A stretch of DNA of 64,000 nt from Granulicella mallensis (GCF_014203225.1 NZ_JACHIO010000003.1:248001-312000); one strand, 5' to 3'; counted from the stretch's first letter, positions 54,901 through 62,631 are shown. Numbers and translations are program-made. The notes: generated by a model from the letters alone, not told the origin.

Positions 54901-56647
54901 GGTACAGTGCGCTCCGAATATCCGCCTTAAGCACAGGCTGCAACAACGACGCACTACGATCGACTGACTCGCGAAATGCCGGCTGTGTGCAGTAAAGCTC
55001 CCACCCCATGCCTGGGTAGTGGTCACCGAGCCCCGGGAACATGAACACCAGCTCCGGCTTTGCAGACACCGTTCCCCTGAACAATCTCTGTGCGTCACCA
55101 TGGGACAGCAGTCTGCCGGCTTCGACGGTATCGTACGCTACCACCGCCGCTCTTTGCTGGAACGGTTTGCGGCCAATCTGCAGCGTATAAGCTACATCCG
55201 CCAGATCCAGCACTGCATGCGACGAAAGGTGATTGCCCAGTTGCGCGAGGGCCACGTTCAGCGCCTCTTCGGACTGCGCAGATACAGGCAACAATTGCGG
55301 CATGCGTCCCCCAGTGTCCCCTTCCCGGAGAAACTGCGGAGCTTCCTCCAGGACGACATGGACATTTGTGCCGCCGATACCGAAGGAGCTCACTCCCCCG
55401 CGCAATGTTCTCTCCTGAGAGAAGTGAATGCTCTCACTGTTTACATAAAACGGTCCGTCCTCCATATGGGTCGCGGGGTTGGGCCGCCGGAAGTTCAGCA
55501 TCGGAGGCATCTCACGGTGATGCAAAGTGAGAACCGCCTTCATCAATCCTGCAACGCCCGCAGCGCTGTCAAGATGACCGACATTGCTTTTGACGGAACC
55601 GAGTGCGCAAAACGCGCGTCTGCCATCACAGTCGCCGAAAGCCTCGCGTAACGCTGCTACCTCGATAGGATCACCCAGCACGGTGCCTGCGCCGTGCGTC
55701 TCGATGAAGGCCATATCCGTGGGCTCCAGACCAGAGACAGCCAGGGCTTCGGCGATGACACGGGCCTGCCCCGTCACACCAGGCGCAGTAAAACCGACCT
55801 TTGCGGCGCCGTCATTATTCGCAGCCGAGCCCCGAATCACGGCATAGATATGATCTCCGTCCTCCAGCGCATCTTCCAGCCGCTTGAGAACGACGACTCC
55901 AGCGCCATCGCCAGACACCGTTCCCTGCGCATCCGCATCGAAAGGGCGGCAATGTCCATCCGGAGAGAGGATGCTGCCGGTCTCGAATAGATACCCATTC
56001 ACCAGGGGCAGGTGAATGGAAACGCCGCCTGCCAACACCATGTCCGTCTCTCGTAACAGCAGGCTTTGGCAGGCCAGATGAACAGCTATCAGCGACGTAG
56101 AACAAGCGGTACCGACGCTGATGCTGACACCGCGCAGTCCCAGGTGGTAGGCAACGCGCGTGGCAAGAAAATTCGAGTCGTTCCCCAGCGCGGCCTGGAA
56201 GGCGCCAGTCCCTTCCACCAGTTCACGGTTCGGCCAGACATGCCGTAGCAGATACATGCTGAGGATGCTGCCTGCAAAGACGCCGATCGCTCCCGGATAG
56301 TTCTGCGCGGTATATCCTGCATCTTCCAGGGCGCTCCATGCGCACTCCAGAAATACACGCTGCTGGGGATCCATGATGGCGCCTTCACGGGCACTCAAGC
56401 CAAAGAAGCCGGCATCGAAACCGTCGGCCTGGTCGATTGCACCCTTCACCGGCACGTAGCCAGGCTGACCCCAGACAGACTCCGGGATCCCGGACTGCGT
56501 CAACTCCTCTTTGGAAAATCTGGTAATCGACTCGGTGCCCGATTGCAGGTTCTTCCAAAATCGTTCAGGGGTATCGGCGCCTGGAAAACGGCAGGACAGG
56601 CCAATAACTGCAATCACTCCGGCAGCAGCGGAAGCCTCTTCGATCAC
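51911..56647 (-). CDS. Single-module type I PKS (KS-AT-KR-ACP)
   Basis: Polyketide synthase of 1578 residues. KS: VGTACSTSL with Cys182, ETHGAGT with His318 and SNVGH with His358. AT: GHSIGEFAAA with Ser655; the specificity box reads YAYH, between malonyl (HAFH) and methylmalonyl (YASH) types, so the extender is uncertain. KR: TGGLGSVGLA near 1192, catalytic Ser near 1332, Tyr1345 and Asn1349. ACP: LGGHSLL with Ser1497. There is no loading domain, DH or ER, so the chain must start from an acyl group delivered in trans and would leave with a beta-hydroxyl. The start at 56647 reads MIEEASAAAGVIAVIGLSCR. Downstream it is coupled to the NRPS; a 266-bp divergent region lies upstream. Confidence 0.94.
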   Translation of the reverse strand: MIEEASAAAGVIAVIGLSCRFPGADTPERFWKNLQSGTESITRFSKEELTQSGIPESVWGQPGYVPVKGAIDQADGFDAGFFGLSAREGAIMDPQQRVFLECAWSALEDAGYTAQNYPGAIGVFAGSILSMYLLRHVWPNRELVEGTGAFQAALGNDSNFLATRVAYHLGLRGVSISVGTACSTSLIAVHLACQSLLLRETDMVLAGGVSIHLPLVNGYLFETGSILSPDGHCRPFDADAQGTVSGDGAGVVVLKRLEDALEDGDHIYAVIRGSAANNDGAAKVGFTAPGVTGQARVIAEALAVSGLEPTDMAFIETHGAGTVLGDPIEVAALREAFGDCDGRRAFCALGSVKSNVGHLDSAAGVAGLMKAVLTLHHREMPPMLNFRRPNPATHMEDGPFYVNSESIHFSQERTLRGGVSSFGIGGTNVHVVLEEAPQFLREGDTGGRMPQLLPVSAQSEEALNVALAQLGNHLSSHAVLDLADVAYTLQIGRKPFQQRAAVVAYDTVEAGRLLSHGDAQRLFRGTVSAKPELVFMFPGLGDHYPGMGWELYCTQPAFRESVDRSASLLQPVLKADIRSALYPGKDYSHPHYEPTASKQPSKPDLRAMLGRGAAPAESPGERPAFLQTGIFVTEAALADLLLSWGLVPAACIGHSIGEFAAAYVSGVFSLDDALRTVATRALLIEDHALPGLMLAVPLQESEAAQYVSEEVSLAAVNGSNVSVLSGSEAGIAETETRLKQRGVSFQRLRSAYAYHSMMMQPVAKLLEQAMSGVKLSRGRIPYISCTTGTWIRDEQAVDPRYWSQHLCHTVRFYDGLRELMKESSRLLVEVGPGQGLTSQAVREQAQFAQGRPAVVPLMRWHYSSESELAALLNGLARLWVAGAPLDWTALTAAHPARRVPLPTYPFQHQRLWIEPPANPALSDGRAEQVRKPLHDWFYLRGWKPSLAPLVPDVTALKKWLILSDATGVGARLAERLRFNQADVRTVALGNERCGRDEDYTVDPSSPESLSALFARLQAEDFVPQRIVHLWSLMPAEPDCAPSSECFWRLYPSGYGGLVATLQALLRSGRDHPERLDIVSNHLFQVTRKDNVSPEKALLRGPALVAPQEHANFFCRVTDIDVSADNVREAAAQLYNELLCDDEATAVAYRDGDRLVESWTQVSIPMPGDHDLPLRRQGIYLITGGLGSVGLAIAEYLTEKVAARLVLLGRSKFPERSAWSDWQKTRPEEDPTSRTIRKLQALEARGVEVLIVQADVSSEPAMREAFARAEARFGGVHGVIHAAGSVGIDTFSEIVHMRPEHSEEQLRAKVFGVMTLQRILETRTVDFCMLTSSLSALLGGIGFTAYSAANLYLDSFAAWANRRRTGNGIGPRWLSIDWDSWRLEDAGAGNNLLGGTVSAYYVHGHEGAEAFVRVLAQPALTQVAVSSGSLDERLRQWVGQRKVLSASVVSLQERPTLASNYEAPRNELERQLAAIWQNLFGVSPIGVHDNFFALGGHSLLATQLNARLYAMLRVEIPLVSLLRAPTVAELAGVICALQAEHIDAGMLEDLLADIESMSAEELEAVLTETAESTSSAEGL

Positions 56648-56913
56648 GCGAAATCCCTCTATGTAACAGCGCTCTGTTTTACTCAGCGGACGGAACAGAA
56701 GACCTCTACACGAGGCACTCTATACAGATAAATGCGATAAATGTACAAGGTCGCCCATAACGCGTCAAGATGACGCTCAGAGGTCTGGCAAGGCCTCCAT
56801 TACAGCCGGCTAAATATATCTACAATTTTTAGAAACAAACCCATTACAGGTCGGTTATACTTGCCGTGCCTTTTACAAGGCGATCAAAAATCTGAGCATT
56901 TCCAGGAGCTACT
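56648..56913. promoter_or_regulatory. Divergent promoter region between PKS and tetrapeptide-repeat gene
   Basis: The 266-bp gap must contain start signals for both strands. For the rightward gene a good -10 TATACT lies at 56856-56861, about 50 bases before the ATG; the matching -35 position (AAACAA) is weak, so an activator may be needed. For the PKS side I find no convincing pair. The region is AT-rich compared with its neighbours. Confidence 0.4.
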
Positions 56914-57159
56914 ATGGCAGAGCAGTTAAACGTATCCGGAGTCTCAAAAGTCCAGGGCAAGACACTGAAGGCCCCCCTCAAGTCAGCCCTAAAGACCAAG
57001 CTGAAAGCTAGCTTCAAGGGCGATATCAAAACCAAACTGAAGACCAAGCTGCAGAACAGCCTCAAGGCTAAGTTGAAGCCTGTCTTCAAAGCGAAGTTCA
57101 AGCCTGAGTTCAAAGAACTCAAGTCGACGCTGCCCCCCGCAGCAGGCGCCAAGGCTTAG
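56914..57159 (+). CDS. 81-aa lysine-rich tetrapeptide-repeat protein
   Basis: Small basic protein with a good ribosome site (CAGGAGCTACT). Residues 18-69 form 13 uninterrupted tetrapeptides with a bulky hydrophobic residue first and Lys second: LKAP, LKSA, LKTK, LKAS, FKGD, IKTK, LKTK, LQNS, LKAK, LKPV, FKAK, FKPE, FKEL. Only one unit has Gln instead of Lys. The leader MAEQLNVSGVSKVQGKT and tail KSTLPPAAGAKA are non-repetitive. There is no signal peptide or Cys. A four-residue period with alternating hydrophobic and basic character suggests an elongated amphipathic, nucleic-acid-, membrane- or carrier-binding structure. I do not recognise a family. It is divergent from the PKS and followed by a strong terminator, so it is its own transcription unit. 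Confidence 0.75.
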   Translation: MAEQLNVSGVSKVQGKTLKAPLKSALKTKLKASFKGDIKTKLKTKLQNSLKAKLKPVFKAKFKPEFKELKSTLPPAAGAKA

Positions 57160-57184
57160 GCCCCATCTCTATACATATCGAGTG

Positions 57185-57221
57185 CAGAAGATGCGCGCCC
57201 CTTCCGGTCGCGCATCTTCTG
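57185..57221 (+). terminator. Terminator hairpin after the tetrapeptide-repeat gene
   Basis: Perfect 13-bp stem CAGAAGATGCGCG (57185-57197) and CGCGCATCTTCTG (57209-57221) around an 11-base loop, 26 bases after the stop codon. The stem's 3' arm is T-rich although no long T-run follows. It should end the short mRNA before the phosphatase gene at 57261. Confidence 0.75.
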
Positions 57222-57260
57222 TCAACAGGTGTCCGCTCAACTGAGAAGGATGGCAACACC

Positions 57261-59084
57261 ATGTTCATTCGCACGCACCAGAGTGCATCGTCGCGTCTTT
57301 ATTCGAATTTCAGCCTGTATTTTCGCAGTGCGGCACGCCTCTCACAAAAGACATACCAGGGCGTAGCCTTCCTGCTCGCCTGCTGGATCTCAACGTGCTC
57401 CGTTTTACCAGCCCAACAGCAGGCCAAACAGGATTCAGCAGAGGATAAGCATCCCCCAAAACTCATCCTGCAGATCGTCGTCGACCAACTTCGCGAGGAC
57501 ATGCTTTCGCGAATGGCTCCCCGCTTTGGAAAGGGTGGCTTCCGCTATTTGATGGATGAAGGCGTCTGGTACGTCTCCGCGACACATCCTCACGCGAATA
57601 CAGAGACCGCCGTGGGCCACACCGTCCTGGCTACCGGAGCCTATCCCTCCCGTAACGGCATCATTGGAAATAAATGGCTCGATCCAAAGACAGGGAAAGT
57701 ACAGGACTGCGTAAATAACCTTGATTACTTTCTGGTTGGAACGCAGAAAACCAGCGCTGCTCCTCTGCAGATTCTGACCACAACCTTCAGCGACCAGATG
57801 GCTCTTGCCACCAACGGCAAGAGCCATATCTTTGCGGTCTCCGAGAAGGACCGGGCGGCGATCCCACTTGCAGGACACAACGGCAAAGCGTTCTGGTTCA
57901 ACACTGATAACGGTCAGTTCAATACCAGCACCTATTACTACTCCGCCTACCCCGCCTGGGTCAGCGACTGGAATAACAAGAAGGATGCAGATGCCTGGCA
58001 AAACAAGGAGTGGGTGCCACTCGACAAACCCACAACCTACCTCTACTACGGAACCGGCCCGTTTGCCAAAAACATGGGGCCCTACGGCGATGCCTTCCCG
58101 CATCACTTTGGAACACTGGGAGGCGACGGCACATTCTATACGAAGCTGACGATCAGCTACGTCGGCAATCGACTGACTGCAGACTTTGCAAAGGCCCTAA
58201 TCGAGAACGAGCAACTTGGCTCTCATGAAGGAACAGACTATCTGGGGATCAGCTTCTCTTCAACCGACATCGTCGACCACAACTTTAGCCCCGACAGCAT
58301 GGAGGGTGAAGATGTTCTGCTGCGTCTGGATCAGACTCTGGCCTGCCTGTTCTCTTACATCGACAAGACCGTGGGCCTGAAAAATACTCTCATCGTACTT
58401 GCCGGCGATCACGGCTCGGCCGACGTTCCCGAGTACCTGGAGACACTGCACATTCCAACGGGAAGGCTCGATACCACTATCGACGACCTCGTTACGGCGG
58501 TGAATCAGGTCCTCCTCGATAAGTATCAAGTTCCAAATCTGCTCTTCCCCTCTCACCAGCCATTGCCTTATCTCTACCTTGACCACGACCTCATTCAGAA
58601 AAATCATCTCGACCTGGTAGAAGTGCAGCGCACGGCGGCAGACGCTGTCATGAGCAAAAAAGGAATCTACCTGGCTCTTCCAGCCACCTCAACACAAACC
58701 AATAACTCCAACGGTGATGCCCAATTGCTGGAGCGCATTCAGCGCATGCACAATCCGGCACGGGCAGGTGATCTCTACGTCGTCCAACTGCCGCAATGGC
58801 AACTAGGAAGACCGCCGGCATCTGGTGAAGGGAACCTCCCCGGGGCTGGCGTTGATCACGGTTCGCCCTGGGAGTACGACACCTCTGTCCCGGTCATCTT
58901 TGCTGGAGCCAGGCTAAAGCATAGTGTCATCTCACGCCCGATCAGCACAGTGGATGTCGCCGTCACCCTCTCTGGAAAGCTGGGCATCGGCTATCCCTCA
59001 GGCAGTGCCGGCACAGTGCTTCCTGAGATTGTGCCCGCCGCTATGGCATGCCAGGATATGGCCGACGAAGAGCACTGCAAGTAG
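57261..59084 (+). CDS. Secreted PafA-type alkaline phosphatase/phosphodiesterase
   Basis: Exported member of the alkaline phosphatase superfamily, 607 residues. A long N-region precedes the hydrophobic signal segment (VAFLLACWISTCSVLPAQQQ). The metal and nucleophile block is LILQIVVDQLREDM (first Asp), then TETAVGHTVLATGAYPSRNG, where a Thr is the expected nucleophile as in PafA, then SSTDIVDHNFSPDS and VLAGDHGSAD for the second metal site, and GVDHGSPWEYDTSVPVIF near the end. PafA enzymes release phosphate from phosphomonoesters. The gene stands between the two halves of the biosynthetic cluster but on the other strand; it could be an unrelated phosphate-scavenging enzyme or act on a phosphorylated product. 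Confidence 0.88.
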   Translation: MFIRTHQSASSRLYSNFSLYFRSAARLSQKTYQGVAFLLACWISTCSVLPAQQQAKQDSAEDKHPPKLILQIVVDQLREDMLSRMAPRFGKGGFRYLMDEGVWYVSATHPHANTETAVGHTVLATGAYPSRNGIIGNKWLDPKTGKVQDCVNNLDYFLVGTQKTSAAPLQILTTTFSDQMALATNGKSHIFAVSEKDRAAIPLAGHNGKAFWFNTDNGQFNTSTYYYSAYPAWVSDWNNKKDADAWQNKEWVPLDKPTTYLYYGTGPFAKNMGPYGDAFPHHFGTLGGDGTFYTKLTISYVGNRLTADFAKALIENEQLGSHEGTDYLGISFSSTDIVDHNFSPDSMEGEDVLLRLDQTLACLFSYIDKTVGLKNTLIVLAGDHGSADVPEYLETLHIPTGRLDTTIDDLVTAVNQVLLDKYQVPNLLFPSHQPLPYLYLDHDLIQKNHLDLVEVQRTAADAVMSKKGIYLALPATSTQTNNSNGDAQLLERIQRMHNPARAGDLYVVQLPQWQLGRPPASGEGNLPGAGVDHGSPWEYDTSVPVIFAGARLKHSVISRPISTVDVAVTLSGKLGIGYPSGSAGTVLPEIVPAAMACQDMADEEHCK

Positions 59085-59386
59085 TGCGAAGCACATTCCC
59101 TGAGGCTTCAGGCTCAGGGAGGCGGCGTCTTTAGAACAGTGTCCCCATAGAGGTAGAGGATTTATTTTCGACTTTCCTGCAAAATTGTCATCTCGACCGG
59201 AGGCGGCGTTTTTTGCCGCCGTAGCGGAGAGACCTGCAGCTTGCCTGCGCAGGCGATACTGCCTCCCCCAGCAAGCCTGCAGGTCTCACGAAGTCGAATG
59301 GACGCATGACATAAGCCGTCATGCGTCGATCGAGGACAAGTCATGGGTAGTTGGGGAAAATCCTCGGCCCCTATGTGGAAACCGCT
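59085..59386. repeat. Two palindromic dispersed-repeat units
   Basis: This 300-bp gap between convergent genes holds (a) GCGAAGCACATTCCCTGAGG with CCCTGAG/CTCAGGG arms at 59098-59119, similar to the palindrome at 6990-7030 in the 326-bp element; (b) a hairpin GGCGGC-N7-GCCGCC at 59202-59220; and (c) inverted arms GAGACCTGCAGCTTGC (59229-59244) and GCAAGCCTGCAGGTCTC (59271-59287). The TCTCGACCGGAGGC...GGAGAGACCTGCAG arrangement looks like an acidobacterial dispersed intergenic repeat. The hairpins may terminate both flanking genes. Confidence 0.7.
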
Positions 59387-60556
59387 TTAACCTAAACAGC
59401 GTCGGACACGCTCCGGCCATTTCTCCGGATGGAACCCCTTCTGGCTAAGAAAGCCATAGGTCCAGCGATCGATTCCGAACCCGATGCAGGAGCTCTCCGC
59501 AAGACTACCGTTCATCAATTGCGTCCCGTAGACAGAGGTATAGAAATCACGGTGCAGATTGAAGGAGGAAGCCGCCAGAGACTCGTCACGGAACGGTAGT
59601 GGGAAGAGAAGTTCGTACTTCACTTCACCCATACGTTGGAAGATGGTCTTGTCACGGTTGGCATCCAAGAAGAACGGGTCGTTCGCGACCTCGACGGTCA
59701 CCGTGAGATCCAGCTCGCGGCATAGCTGCAATGTACGTTCTAGTACCTGTTGGCGCAGACTTTGCATGTCGGCATAGGATCCGAAGAACACGATGTCGCG
59801 AACGGTAAAGTCCCACCCGCGCGCCAGTGGACGAAAGCGGTTGTTCTCGTAGCGGAAGACATGGTTCTGCATCGTCAGCGTGCGCACCTCGCCCTCGGCG
59901 AGCGTGACTCCGCGCATCTGCCGGTAGCACGGCAGGCAGACACCAGGAGTGAGCACATGCTGAGGCGAAGTTGCGTGCTTGCCGGCGTGATAAACAATCT
60001 CCTCCGGCGCTCCCATCGCCTTGGCGACCGAGTCGAGCACAGACAGATCATCCGGTAGATGAGAGCAGAAGGTAACGTGCTGAGGAAAGTGCCCCAGATA
60101 GCCCAGTTCGGCAACGATCGTAGCGGGAAGGAGCGTTGGATACTGTTGCTCTTCAGCATGAAACTCTTTCGCTAACTTCAAGAACTCCTGTTCAAAGAAA
60201 CGGAACAGCTGCAGGATGCTGCCGCGAATTCCTGCCAACCCCGGTCCCAGTGGCAGCAGATCGTTCGTATGCGAGAGCTCTTCGTCGACATCGAACCATG
60301 TGTTTTCTTGGCTCTCCGTCTGGAAGAGCACCTTGGAGGCAATTCGCCGATGCGTCTGGAGTATGCTGGCGACGAAAGATGCTGTTCCATCGGCGGCATC
60401 GTTGTCTCTGCACTGGATCTCGAGGCTGCCGCCGGAAGCATTAAACGTTGAGCTCAGCACATGATCGCCATTGAGTGCCAGGCCGTGAAGCACCGCTTTG
60501 ACCGCGGCTCCGCTTGCCCGTGAAAGATCGAGGGTACGCGTAACGATATCGCTCAT
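59387..60556 (-). CDS. Amino acid:[carrier protein] ligase, class II aaRS-like
   Basis: SerRS-like enzyme without a tRNA-binding arm that activates an amino acid with ATP and transfers it to the phosphopantetheine of a carrier protein (family of Bradyrhizobium Bll0957). Class II motifs are visible: motif 2-like CLPCYRQMRGVTLAEGEVRT and motif 3-like GSLAESSCIGFGIDRWTYGF. Cys residues in HVTFCSHL and SSCIGFG fit the zinc-coordinating active site of the family. The N-terminal ~90 residues form an extra domain, making the protein 389 residues long. Known members prefer small amino acids such as Gly or Ala; the choice here is unknown. It overlaps the acyl-CoA dehydrogenase gene by 4 bp and shares an operon with a free carrier protein, its obvious partner. 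Confidence 0.85.
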   Translation of the reverse strand: MSDIVTRTLDLSRASGAAVKAVLHGLALNGDHVLSSTFNASGGSLEIQCRDNDAADGTASFVASILQTHRRIASKVLFQTESQENTWFDVDEELSHTNDLLPLGPGLAGIRGSILQLFRFFEQEFLKLAKEFHAEEQQYPTLLPATIVAELGYLGHFPQHVTFCSHLPDDLSVLDSVAKAMGAPEEIVYHAGKHATSPQHVLTPGVCLPCYRQMRGVTLAEGEVRTLTMQNHVFRYENNRFRPLARGWDFTVRDIVFFGSYADMQSLRQQVLERTLQLCRELDLTVTVEVANDPFFLDANRDKTIFQRMGEVKYELLFPLPFRDESLAASSFNLHRDFYTSVYGTQLMNGSLAESSCIGFGIDRWTYGFLSQKGFHPEKWPERVRRCLG

Positions 60557-61698
60557 ACGGCGGCCTCATTGTAGGTATAGCGGGCGATCGCTGTTTCCAG
60601 CACCTGCGTACTGCCTTCGATCACCTCCATAATCTTCGCGTCGCGGAGAATGCGCTGCATGGGGGATTGCGCCGAACATCCAACCGCCCCGTGAATCTGC
60701 ACGGCGTCGGCCGCGATGCGGTTGATGGCCTGGGATGCGAAGTACTTTGCAATCGTGCTCGCTTTGACCGCAGCTGGTGAGTTCCTGCCTCGTGTGCTGG
60801 AAGCTCTCCAGCAAAGCAACCGCGCGGCTTCGATGTCCGTAGTCATCCGGCAGATCATCCGCTGCACCAATTGAAACTCTGCCAGCGCCGCATTGAACTG
60901 ATGGCGGGTCTGCGCATAGTGCAGACAGGCCTCCAGGCAGGTGCGCGCCATGCCGACGCAGGCCCAGGCAAGGTTCAGGCGGCCCTGATCGAGCCCCGTC
61001 GCAGCGAAGTGCGTCAGACCGAAGGGAGACCGCCCTACCAGGGCCTCCGCAGGCAGAAAGCAGCGCTCAAAGCGCAGCGTCGCCAGCATGTAGCCGCGAC
61101 AACCGAGCATGCCGTGAATGGGTATCCTGGTTAGCCCTTCTGTATTGGAAGGAACGATGAAGATCGCCGGCCCATTCTCCATTCGAGCGAGCACCAGGAA
61201 TACATCCGCGGACTGGCCGCAGGTGATCCATGTCTTGGTGCCTTCGAGCGTATAGCCACCCTGTACGGCCATCGCCTGCAACTCGACGGCTGCGGCATCG
61301 CTACCCACGTTGGGCTCGGTGATCGCCAGTCCGGCTAGGCATTCGCCGGAGGTCAGTCGCGGCACCCAATAGTCTTTTTGCGCGGCGCTTCCCCAGCGAG
61401 CAATAATAATGCCGCCCATGTGATGCACGTTGACCAGCCCCTGAATCGAGGCACTTCCTGCGCCCAGCGCTTCGTGCATCAACCCATGTCGTATCGCAAG
61501 GTCCTCTGGATCTCCGGCGGGGCCGCCCTTGTCCGCAGGAAAGCCGCTGGCAAACGCTCCTTGCTGGCGGAGCGCCTGGATCACCTCCGCGGGAATGCGC
61601 TCTTCATGATCCACCTGCTGCGCATAAGGAACAATGTGCTTCTCTGTGAAGTCGATCCACTGGCGGTGAAACTCGTTGTAATCTTCAGGCCAGCGCAT
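60553..61698 (-). CDS. Acyl-CoA dehydrogenase family flavoprotein acting on a carrier-bound substrate
   Basis: FAD-dependent dehydrogenase of 381 residues. Family blocks are LAGLAITEPNVGSDAAAVEL, GYTLEGTKTWITCGQSADVF, the middle beta-domain, AWACVGMARTCLEACLHYAQ, then QINRIAADAVQIHGAVGCSA-type helix (INRIAADAVQIHGAVG) and LRDAKIMEVIEGSTQVLETA. The usual catalytic Glu position of short-chain members lies in IMEVIEGS. It sits between the carrier protein (1-bp gap) and the amino acid ligase (4-bp overlap), so its substrate is probably the aminoacyl-carrier protein, oxidised at alpha-beta or alpha-N. The exact reaction is not known. Confidence 0.88.
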   Translation of the reverse strand: MRWPEDYNEFHRQWIDFTEKHIVPYAQQVDHEERIPAEVIQALRQQGAFASGFPADKGGPAGDPEDLAIRHGLMHEALGAGSASIQGLVNVHHMGGIIIARWGSAAQKDYWVPRLTSGECLAGLAITEPNVGSDAAAVELQAMAVQGGYTLEGTKTWITCGQSADVFLVLARMENGPAIFIVPSNTEGLTRIPIHGMLGCRGYMLATLRFERCFLPAEALVGRSPFGLTHFAATGLDQGRLNLAWACVGMARTCLEACLHYAQTRHQFNAALAEFQLVQRMICRMTTDIEAARLLCWRASSTRGRNSPAAVKASTIAKYFASQAINRIAADAVQIHGAVGCSAQSPMQRILRDAKIMEVIEGSTQVLETAIARYTYNEAAV

Positions 61699-61699
61699 C

Positions 61700-61963
61700 T
61701 CAGGCGCCTATCTTTTTCTTCACTAATTGCACCATTGCACGCAGCGTCCTGAAGTTATCCATCTCCAGGTCATCGCTCTCTATCTGGAAGTGAAACTCCT
61801 GCTCCAGGAAGGACACCAGTTGCATTGCGAATAAGGAATTGCCGAACCCCAGAGCAAAGATGTCGTCCTCTTCGCTCAGCGTACGACCTGCAAAGCTCCG
61901 CGCTAAAAAGCCGTGGATGCGTTCAGTAATCTGTTCTTCGGTTTGTACAAGAACTTCGCTCAA
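61700..61963 (-). CDS. Free-standing acyl/aminoacyl carrier protein
   Basis: Carrier protein of 87 residues with the four-helix pattern of ACP/PCP domains. The phosphopantetheine site reads ALGFGNSLFAMQLVSFLE; the Ser of NSL takes the place of the usual D-S-L/G-H-S-L. The acidic helix IESDDLEMDNFRTLRAMVQL follows. No transferase or synthase domain is attached. Its position directly between the kinase and the dehydrogenase, with the amino acid:carrier-protein ligase two genes downstream, makes it the likely acceptor of the activated amino acid. A phosphopantetheinyl transferase is not seen in the window. Confidence 0.88.
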   Translation of the reverse strand: MSEVLVQTEEQITERIHGFLARSFAGRTLSEEDDIFALGFGNSLFAMQLVSFLEQEFHFQIESDDLEMDNFRTLRAMVQLVKKKIGA

Positions 61964-61974
61964 GCTCGTTGCTC

Positions 61975-62631
61975 CTACTTTGAGTGTGTGAAAACAGTTT
62001 CAGAGAAATCCTGTGCTGCAGGGAGAGCCGAATGCCCGCGGCGCTGCAGCTCCAGAGACACCGTCTCAATCCAGCTCTGTGGCGGCAGGGTGCCGTCCAA
62101 AACAATGTCGGAGGTCCTGCGGGCCTCATCTACGGCCACCTGGTAAGCTCGCCGTCCTGCCTGTAAAAACGCTTTCAGATCGGTCACGACATGACGTAAC
62201 TGATCCGTCGCTTCACGAGAGCCGGACTCTAATGTTCGGATCACACGCCGTGCAAGAGCGATGTCCATGGGAGTATCGAGAAACACCACGAGGTCCAGCA
62301 ACCCCTGGAGCTCGCGCCGCGCTCTACCGAAAGGTTCTTCCACCAGCAGGAACGGTGCAGGAGAGATCATCTGTCCCTGCGGCGAATGCACCTTCTTTCC
62401 TGCCCTTAGCGCAGCAAGGTTTGTTGCGAGCTGAGGTGTCTGGAAGGCATTGAGATCAGCGCCCGCATCCAGCCATCCCACGATGTCTGCCGGTACGTTC
62501 GAAACAGAGATGTAGTCATCAAAAGCCAGGCTGACTGTCTCGGGCAAACGCGCGGACAGCTCTCGCAGCAGCGTTGACTTGCCGCTGCCGGAAGTGCCGG
62601 AGATGCCAATGCAGAAGATCTCAGTTGGCAT
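61975..62631 (-). CDS. P-loop kinase, uridine kinase-like, in the diaminopropionate operon
   Basis: Soluble P-loop NTPase of 218 residues related to uridine kinase/phosphoribulokinase. The Walker A is GISGTSGSGKSTLLREL, the Asp-rich motif FDDYISVSN, and VVFLDTPMDIALARRVIRTL contains the lid arginines. PFLLVEEPFGRARRELQG is the region where uridine kinases have FEGI. It overlaps sbnB by 11 bp and precedes the carrier protein by 11 bp, so it is part of the pathway. One option is a free L-serine kinase that supplies O-phosphoserine to SbnA; another is phosphorylation of the product or an intermediate. The substrate cannot be told from sequence. Confidence 0.8.
   Translation of the reverse strand: MPTEIFCIGISGTSGSGKSTLLRELSARLPETVSLAFDDYISVSNVPADIVGWLDAGADLNAFQTPQLATNLAALRAGKKVHSPQGQMISPAPFLLVEEPFGRARRELQGLLDLVVFLDTPMDIALARRVIRTLESGSREATDQLRHVVTDLKAFLQAGRRAYQVAVDEARRTSDIVLDGTLPPQSWIETVSLELQRRGHSALPAAQDFSETVFTHSK

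Noticed and set aside
56844-57152. A 102-codon antisense frame over the tetrapeptide-repeat gene
   Set aside because: It arises from the 12-base periodicity of the sense gene; the sense strand has the ribosome site, the -10 box and the terminator.
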